Origin: Xanthomonas euvesicatoria pv. euvesicatoria
GTDB lineage: Bacteria > Pseudomonadota > Gammaproteobacteria > Xanthomonadales > Xanthomonadaceae
Reading direction: 5' to 3'
NCBI RefSeq assembly: GCF_020880415.1
Contig: NZ_JAJIUJ010000089.1
Location: 1-48,708 of the forward strand
DNA length: 48,708 bases
Part shown: positions 43,827-48,708 of the stretch, piece by piece
How the letters are laid out: every line of letters starts with the position of its first letter
Position numbering within the stretch: the stretch's first letter is position 1
Notes under the pieces: model-generated
The model's database searches: none
Told to the model about the DNA's origin: nothing
The model's input: only the letters and a program-made list of their open reading frames with translations
Program-made: the position numbers and the translations under genes

Positions 43827-44597
43827 TCAATGGGGGTGCGCATGGCCGTCATCGGCCACGGGCGTGTGTGGTGCAGGGTGCGACTCCACCTTGCCGTCGG
43901 GATGGCCGTGGCTCACCAACCCGACTTCCGTGTCGCTGGGTGTCGGGCCGTGGTGATCGTCGTCCACGCCCGGCGGGTGCGCATGCGGCATGGAGTTGTT
44001 GCCCGGCTCGAATAAGGCAGGGTGATCCTCGGCCTTTTCGTCGTCATGGTGGCCTTGCGTCTCGCCGCCGCCATGCGAATGGCCCTCGCTGCTGTCGACA
44101 AGTTCCTTGTACGCAGTCGCGTCCAGCGTGGGCAACTTCTGCAGGAAGGCCGACATGTTCCATATGAACTCATCGTCCATGCTGCCGCCCCAAGCGGGCA
44201 TGCCGCTGGCCTTGATGCCGTGCTTGATCACCCAGAACGCCTCAGCTGGAGCGACCGGCTGTTTGCTTAGGTTCGGTGGCGCGGGGTACAGGCCCTTGCT
44301 CATCTCGGTGGCCGCCGCGTCTGGTGAAAGATGGCAGGTCACGCACATGGCGTTGTAGTTGCCCGCACCCTGGCGGATACGCTCAGGATCATCAAGGTTC
44401 GTGGGTAGCTGAAGCTTGGCGGCGCGCACCTCAATGGAACGCTCGCGCGCCGTTTCAAGTAGCGCATACACCGGGCGACTATGCGGATCGTCGGCGGCCA
44501 CGTTGTACACGCCCAGAGAGACCGTGGCGGTTGCGACCACCGCAACCAATGCCACGCCGGCACCGAGCCATACCCACATCTTTTTGTTGGATCTCAT
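43827..44597 (-). CDS. copM: Membrane-anchored c-type cytochrome with His-rich tail (CopM)
   Basis: A 256-aa protein. An N-terminal membrane anchor (about 8-30) is followed by one haem site CVTCH (Cys85, Cys88, His89), with a likely axial Met in KASGMPAWGG (about 133). From about 165 onward the sequence is extremely His/Asp-rich (GHSHGGGETQGHHDD ... DDGHAHPH), a probable copper-binding tail. This position after copB is that of copM in xanthomonad clusters. Electron transfer linked to copper oxidation or sequestration is plausible but unproven. Confidence 0.82.
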   Translation of the reverse strand: MRSNKKMWVWLGAGVALVAVVATATVSLGVYNVAADDPHSRPVYALLETARERSIEVRAAKLQLPTNLDDPERIRQGAGNYNAMCVTCHLSPDAAATEMSKGLYPAPPNLSKQPVAPAEAFWVIKHGIKASGMPAWGGSMDDEFIWNMSAFLQKLPTLDATAYKELVDSSEGHSHGGGETQGHHDDEKAEDHPALFEPGNNSMPHAHPPGVDDDHHGPTPSDTEVGLVSHGHPDGKVESHPAPHTPVADDGHAHPH

Positions 44598-44609
44598 TGT
44601 CAGTTCCCC

Positions 44610-45731
44610 TTAGAACCAGGTACGAAGGCCGATGACCAAGCGCGTGTCTTCAAAGGACTCGCCATGCTCGCGTCGCATGTCTGCGGTATTGCCAAACGCG
44701 CGCTCGTACACCACGCCGATGTAGGGAGCGAACTTTCGGGTGAACTCATAGCGAAGTCGTAGCCCCGCCTCAGCGGCACTCAGACCCGAACCTATCCCGC
44801 GCAATGGATCGTTCTTGCCATAGGCGGTGACTTCCACCAGCGGCTGCAAGATCAGCCGGTTGGTTAGCAGCAATTCGTACTCGGCCTCGACATTGGCGGC
44901 AGTCTGGCCCCCTTCGCCGAGATAGGCTGTGGCGGACACTTCGAACTTCATCGGCGCCAAGCCCTGTACACCGATAGCGGCGAAGTTCTGCGATGCCCCA
45001 GGCTTGAAGTCATGACGCACACCGGCCACCACATCCCACCACGTGGAGATACTGCGGCCGTAAAGCACTTCCAGATCAGCCGACTCGGTCTGACCATCCG
45101 TGCGTTCGCCTTCACTGCGGAGCCAGACGCGATTGAGGTCCGTACCGATCCAGCCCTGGCCCTCCCAGCCCAGCCCGGTGCCCGGATCGGCATCCCAGGT
45201 TTCCAGGCGATTGAGCAGCACGTAGCTCTTGATCGAGTTGTCATGCACCGGATGCGCGTGTTCCGGCGCGATGGCCGCCTTGCGATCCGCGTCCGTCACC
45301 GCGGGAATCGGGGTGCGCGGCTGCGTTGGCGCTGCAGGCCCGTGTCCCATCTGACTGTGGTCCATGCCCTGCATCGACTGCGCCTGCGCTGTGGGCGCCG
45401 CAGGTGTGCTCGCGGGCGAGCCGTGCCCCATCTGCGAATGGTCCATGCCCTGCATGGCAGGCTCGGCTGCGTTAGCCTGCGGCTCGGCGTGGCCCATCGC
45501 CGCATGATCGATCGTCGCTTCGCTCGTCTTGGCCGGTGTTGCAGGCTTTTGGGCTGGCGCAGGTTTTGATGTCGGCGCCTGATGTGCAGAGTGATCCTGA
45601 GTCTGGGTCTGCGCGCCCTGCTCCATCTGCATGGAGCCGTGCTGCATAGATTGGGCGCTGGCCGCATTGGCCAGGGCCAGCGAGATAGCCGTCAGCGCAG
45701 TCAGGGTGGTATCGCGTCTATTGATGTTCAT
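44610..45731 (-). CDS. copB: Outer-membrane copper resistance protein CopB
   Basis: A 373-aa protein: a signal peptide ending ASA is followed by a Met/His-rich region with repeats such as MDHSQMGHG (residues about 30-145), then the CopB outer-membrane barrel (about 165-373) ending LRTWF with terminal Phe. Its ATG overlaps the copA stop (ATGA). The Met/His repeats bind copper in the periplasm. Length and layout match CopB of Xanthomonas and Pseudomonas. Confidence 0.94.
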   Translation of the reverse strand: MNINRRDTTLTALTAISLALANAASAQSMQHGSMQMEQGAQTQTQDHSAHQAPTSKPAPAQKPATPAKTSEATIDHAAMGHAEPQANAAEPAMQGMDHSQMGHGSPASTPAAPTAQAQSMQGMDHSQMGHGPAAPTQPRTPIPAVTDADRKAAIAPEHAHPVHDNSIKSYVLLNRLETWDADPGTGLGWEGQGWIGTDLNRVWLRSEGERTDGQTESADLEVLYGRSISTWWDVVAGVRHDFKPGASQNFAAIGVQGLAPMKFEVSATAYLGEGGQTAANVEAEYELLLTNRLILQPLVEVTAYGKNDPLRGIGSGLSAAEAGLRLRYEFTRKFAPYIGVVYERAFGNTADMRREHGESFEDTRLVIGLRTWF

Positions 45732-47596
45732 TCGTCGACCCTCACCGTGCGCATCATTCCGGCTTCCATGTGATAAAGCAGGTGGCAATGGAACGCCCAG
45801 CTGCCCAACGCATCGGCACGCACGCGATACGTGCGTCGGCTACCTGGCGGCATATCCACCGTGTGCTTGCGCACCATGAAGTTGCCGTTGTCGTCCTCCA
45901 CGTCACTCCACATGCCGTGCAAATGGATGGGATGGGTCATCATCGTGTCGTTAACCAATACGATGCGCATACGCTCGCCGTAGTTCAGCCGCAGCGGCTC
46001 GACATCGGAAAACTTCTGACCGTTGAAGCCCCAGGAGAATTTCTCCATGTGTCCGGTCAGATGCAGCTCGATCTCGCGACCGGGGTCGCGTCCGTCAGGG
46101 TCTTCAAAGGTGCTCTTGAGCATGGAATACGTCAGCACATGACGGCCGTTATCGCGCAGGCCATTGCCCGGATCATCCAAGCGCGAACTCACGCTCATGG
46201 CTTGGTTGTCCAACAGGGGATTGTTGGTCTCGCTAGCAGGGTGTGATTGCATGCCCCCGTGCTGCATGCCTGCCATGGCACCATCGCCGGCGGCGGGCAT
46301 CGCATGGCCTGCATGGGCCGAGGTCGCGTTACCGCTGACAGGTGGGGTCATGCCAGGCATGCCCATGGCCGCACCACAGCCGCCTTCCATGCCCTTGCTG
46401 CCGCCAGACATATCCATCGACCCATGATCCATGCCCATGTCTGCCATCGTCAGCAGCGGCCGGGGATCCACAGACGGAACGGGCGCGCGTAATCCTTCGC
46501 GCACAGCGAGCGTGCCGCTGATGTAGCCGGTGCGACCGGAGTCTTGGGCAAAGATGGTGAATGCGTCCTGCCCGGAGGGCTCCACGATCACATCGAAGGT
46601 TTCTGCTACCGCGATGCGGAACTCGTCGACGGAAACCGGATGGACATACAAGCCATCTGCCGCCACCACGGTCATCTTCAGCCCCGGAATACGCACATCG
46701 AAGTACGTCATGGCAGAGCCATTGATGAAACGCAGGCGCACCTTCTCGCCACTGCGGAACAAACCGGTCCAGTTGCCCAGTGAGGTCGTGCCGTTCATCA
46801 GGTAGGTGTAGGTGTTGGCGTTGACGTCGGACAGGTCCGTGGGCGTCATCCGCATCACGCCCCACATCTTGCGATCTTCCAACGTGGCCGACAGGCCGTT
46901 GCGCTTCACATCGCGCGCAAAATCGCCGACCGTGCGCTTGTAGTAATTGTCATGGCCCGGCATCTTCTTCAAACGATCGAACAGGGCCGTCGGGTCCAGG
47001 TCTGTCCAATCGCTCAGCATCACGACGTAGTCGCGATCGAAACTGAAGGGCTCCGGCTCCAATGGGTCGATGACGATCGGGCCATAGAGCCCGGCTTGTT
47101 CCTGGAACCCTGAGTGGCTGTGGTACCAGTAGGTTCCGCCCTGATGCAGGGTGAACCGGTAGTGGTAGGTCTCACCACGTCCGATACCGTCAAAGCTCAG
47201 ACCCGGCACGCCGTCCATGTTGGCCGGCAAAATGATGCCGTGCCAATGGATGGAGGTGTCCGCGCCATGGATGGAGTTAGCGGGCAATGCATTAGAGACG
47301 CGCAAGTTGACCGTGGTGCCTTCCCGCCACCGCAGCAACGGCGCCGGAACGGACCCGTTGACCGTGATCGCGGTGCGGGTCTTGCCGGTGAAGTTCATCG
47401 GCGTCTCGCCAATGGTCAGGTCAAACTCAGTGCCCGATAGTACGTTGGGTTGTCCCGGCCCCTTGAGCGCCCAACTGGCTTTGGGCCAGAAACCTAATCC
47501 TGCGACTGCGCCTCCCAAGGCCAAGCCTTGGACAAATCGCCGCCGCGAAGGCAGCAGCGGTCCACCGCGTGGACCACGAAAATCATCATGCGACAT
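45728..47596 (-). CDS. copA: Multicopper oxidase CopA
   Basis: A 622-aa periplasmic oxidase thought to convert Cu(I) to Cu(II) and bind extra copper. The Tat signal is SRRRFVQGLALGG (17-29). Copper-site motifs: SIHWHGI (about 116), WYHSHSG (about 157), HPIHLHG (about 554) and HCHLLYHMEAGM near the end. A Met/His-rich insert (MGMDHGSMDMSG ... MAGMQHGGM) lies at about 385-455. GGAG precedes the start. It is first of the main operon after copL. Confidence 0.96.
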   Translation of the reverse strand: MSHDDFRGPRGGPLLPSRRRFVQGLALGGAVAGLGFWPKASWALKGPGQPNVLSGTEFDLTIGETPMNFTGKTRTAITVNGSVPAPLLRWREGTTVNLRVSNALPANSIHGADTSIHWHGIILPANMDGVPGLSFDGIGRGETYHYRFTLHQGGTYWYHSHSGFQEQAGLYGPIVIDPLEPEPFSFDRDYVVMLSDWTDLDPTALFDRLKKMPGHDNYYKRTVGDFARDVKRNGLSATLEDRKMWGVMRMTPTDLSDVNANTYTYLMNGTTSLGNWTGLFRSGEKVRLRFINGSAMTYFDVRIPGLKMTVVAADGLYVHPVSVDEFRIAVAETFDVIVEPSGQDAFTIFAQDSGRTGYISGTLAVREGLRAPVPSVDPRPLLTMADMGMDHGSMDMSGGSKGMEGGCGAAMGMPGMTPPVSGNATSAHAGHAMPAAGDGAMAGMQHGGMQSHPASETNNPLLDNQAMSVSSRLDDPGNGLRDNGRHVLTYSMLKSTFEDPDGRDPGREIELHLTGHMEKFSWGFNGQKFSDVEPLRLNYGERMRIVLVNDTMMTHPIHLHGMWSDVEDDNGNFMVRKHTVDMPPGSRRTYRVRADALGSWAFHCHLLYHMEAGMMRTVRVDE

Positions 47597-47620
47597 GAAA
47601 ATGCTCCAAGCGTCGTGTTG

Positions 47621-47700
47621 CCACCGGCGGGCGGTGGTACAGAGCGGGCGGCTGGCCTAAACAGGCATGCAAGCCACACCAACGGCGCCATTGCGGCGCC
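47621..47700 (-). promoter_or_regulatory. Two stem-loops between copL and copA
   Basis: CCACCG/CGGTGG with a 5-nt loop (47621-47637) lies 25 nt upstream of the copA start, and GGCGCC/GGCGCC with loop ATTGC (47684-47700) lies just after the copL stop. Neither has a U run. Xanthomonad copA expression needs copL, so these may act in a translation-coupled attenuator. Confidence 0.5.
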
Positions 47701-47709
47701 TAGGGACGC

Positions 47710-48129
47710 TTAGCCGATCGGTGGTCGGATCAGATGAGGCAAGGCAGGTGCCGCATGCCCTAGGGGCAGCGGCATGACATCCAGGCCCAAGGCCAGTTGC
47801 ACCGAAACATGCAGGCGCGCAGGAAGTGCGCTCGCGCAAGCGTGTACGCAGGCGCACCGGCACGCAGAAGACTTGCAACAGTCGGGACCGGCATGGTCGC
47901 CATGCCCAGTGCCAGCCTTTTCAATCGATGTGGCATCGGGATGATGCTCAGCACTGTGATGGGCGAAGCAGTCTTCGTCGACTTGCACCGCGGCAGCCAC
48001 TTCGCTGGCCTGCTCTTCCATGACCGGGTTCATACTGACGGACGCAAACGCCGACCACGCGCCGTTAAGCACGAGCATGGCGATCAGGAACAGTCGCAGT
48101 AGAAGTGAGGAGGCTGACACGGGCGACAT
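47710..48129 (-). CDS. copL: CopL, copper-responsive leader protein
   Basis: A 139-aa protein with an N-terminal hydrophobic segment (LLLRLFLIAMLVLNGAWSAFA, written here as its core LRLFLIAMLVLNGAW). A Cys/His-rich middle follows (DEDCFAHHSAEHH, GPDCCKSSACRCACVHAC, about 50-100). In Xanthomonas copL lies directly upstream of copA and is required for copper-inducible expression of copAB. The order and composition here match. Whether it acts as protein or through its translation is not settled by the sequence. Confidence 0.88.
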   Translation of the reverse strand: MSPVSASSLLLRLFLIAMLVLNGAWSAFASVSMNPVMEEQASEVAAAVQVDEDCFAHHSAEHHPDATSIEKAGTGHGDHAGPDCCKSSACRCACVHACASALPARLHVSVQLALGLDVMPLPLGHAAPALPHLIRPPIG

Positions 48130-48303
48130 GGTATATCACTTTAGACAAGGCGCGTGTGTATCGGTCGTGAACAAAATCTCAAGTAAGCCTGAGATGTCGC
48201 GACTTGTCAGTCGCACTAGCCGCGGACACTGCAGCTCCCTCCAGAAGCGCCCAAAGGGCGGGTTGAGGCGAAGAGTTGCCCATAGGGCGAGCGCTTGTTC
48301 GGT

Positions 48304-48684
48304 TTACTTCTCGGGCGTGGCCTCGATCAGCTTCACCAACTCGCGCTTCTGCTGCTTGCTTAGCGAGCCCCAGCGCAGGAGCAACTTGGCCAGCAGATCA
48401 TCGTCGGTGTAAAGGAAGGCAGCGGGGATCCCCAACGCTTGGGCCAACCGCTCAGCAATCTCCAGCATGGGCTCGTGCTTGCCACGCTCGTACTGGTTGA
48501 TTCGGGGGCTGGCCACGTGAGGATCCAGACCGGCCCGGATGCCCAACTCCTTCTGCGACAAACCCGTGTGCAGGCGGGCTTGTTTGAGGCGTCGAGCGAA
48601 GGTCGGTGTTGAGTCGACGGACAAAGTCACGCGCGCACCCCATGGAGACCGCCATAAGGATGGCGGATGTACCCTGCCTTGCAT
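48304..48684 (-). CDS. XRE-family transcriptional regulator
   Basis: A 126-aa protein from the ATG at 48684; a GTG at 48630 (VTLSVDSTPTF) would give 108 residues and fits the family better. The HTH_3 domain runs FARRLKQARLHTGLSQKELGIRAGLDPHVASPRINQYERG (about 29-68), continuing to LAQALGIPAAFLYTDDD. The tail (KLLLRWGSLSKQQKRELVKLI) is helical. It lies upstream of copL on the same strand, but a 174-bp gap makes direct co-transcription uncertain. A palindrome at 48686 suggests autoregulation. Confidence 0.82.
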   Translation of the reverse strand: MQGRVHPPSLWRSPWGARVTLSVDSTPTFARRLKQARLHTGLSQKELGIRAGLDPHVASPRINQYERGKHEPMLEIAERLAQALGIPAAFLYTDDDLLAKLLLRWGSLSKQQKRELVKLIEATPEK

Positions 48685-48685
48685 A

Positions 48686-48700
48686 CTAAGATATTCTTAG
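48686..48700 (-). promoter_or_regulatory. Palindromic operator upstream of the XRE gene
   Basis: CTAAGA-TAT-TCTTAG is a perfect 6-3-6 inverted repeat beginning two bases from the upstream ATG candidate. Its position favours the downstream GTG start, leaving room for a promoter, and suggests autorepression. Confidence 0.5.
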
Positions 48701-48708
48701 CTTTGAGG

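Overview
The window looks like an accessory (genomic-island or integrative-element) stretch of a GC-rich gammaproteobacterium of the Xanthomonadaceae, most likely Xanthomonas or Stenotrophomonas. The main reasons are the copL-A-B-M-G-C-D-F copper gene order on the minus strand at 38-48 kb, a Tn3-family element with the long resolvase known from xanthomonad elements, and Xer-type sites with the arm TTCGCATAA resembling the xanthomonad dif arm. No ribosomal or core housekeeping operon is present; the only core-like pieces are two broken gene ends near 37.3 kb. The species is an inference.

Layout. 1-5578: a nearly complete Tn3-family transposon (the window starts one base inside its left inverted repeat) carrying a long serine resolvase, a CopG-like/PIN toxin-antitoxin pair, the transposase and a UPF0149/SEC-C passenger. 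It has cut an AAA_13-type ATPase gene whose 5' part lies at 5579-6738. 6.7-9.4 kb: poorly known genes, a dif-like site, three iteron-like repeats and a truncated KfrA-like gene. 9.4-22.6 kb: an arsenic/phosphate island. Leftward genes are arsH, arsC (glutaredoxin type), an MFS transporter, arsR and arsO; rightward genes are arsR, arsC (LMW-PTP type), acr3, trxB and arsO, then a third arsR leading pstS-pstC-pstA-pstB-phoU. 22.8-29 kb: an exoribonuclease-like gene, an odd tRNA-like gene with a long variable arm, a SEC-C protein, a full KfrA-like protein, two further copies of a small paralogous family, YegP-like DUF1508, an SseB-domain/BPSL0761 pair and two more dif-like sites. 29-36 kb: a MerR/CueR-type promoter pair, copZ, a Cys-containing leader ORF and the cusC-cusB-cusA copper efflux operon. 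36-37.5 kb: a DUF4198 gene and a scar where a TonB-receptor gene and a hutG-like gene both lost their 5' parts. 37.5-48.7 kb: the leftward copper-resistance cluster copL-A-B-M-(NTF2-like)-copG-Csp-copC-D-F-EF-hand-DUF305, preceded by an XRE regulator.

How it works together (inference from families). Arsenate is reduced by two different ArsC types, with thioredoxin reductase supplying electrons, and arsenite leaves through Acr3. ArsH, ArsO and the MFS transporter probably extend protection to organic arsenicals. The ArsR-headed pst operon would keep phosphate flowing when arsenate competes. Copper is sequestered (CopZ, Csp, CopC), oxidised (CopA), exported from the cytoplasm (CopF) and expelled across the envelope (CusCBA).

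The most interesting unexplained structure is the combination of three dif-like Xer sites with a repeated GRGACRTTTYCCCCAC box placed about 60-70 bp upstream of each of three paralogous genes of unknown function. These suggest Xer-mobilised modules or a small dispersed regulon.
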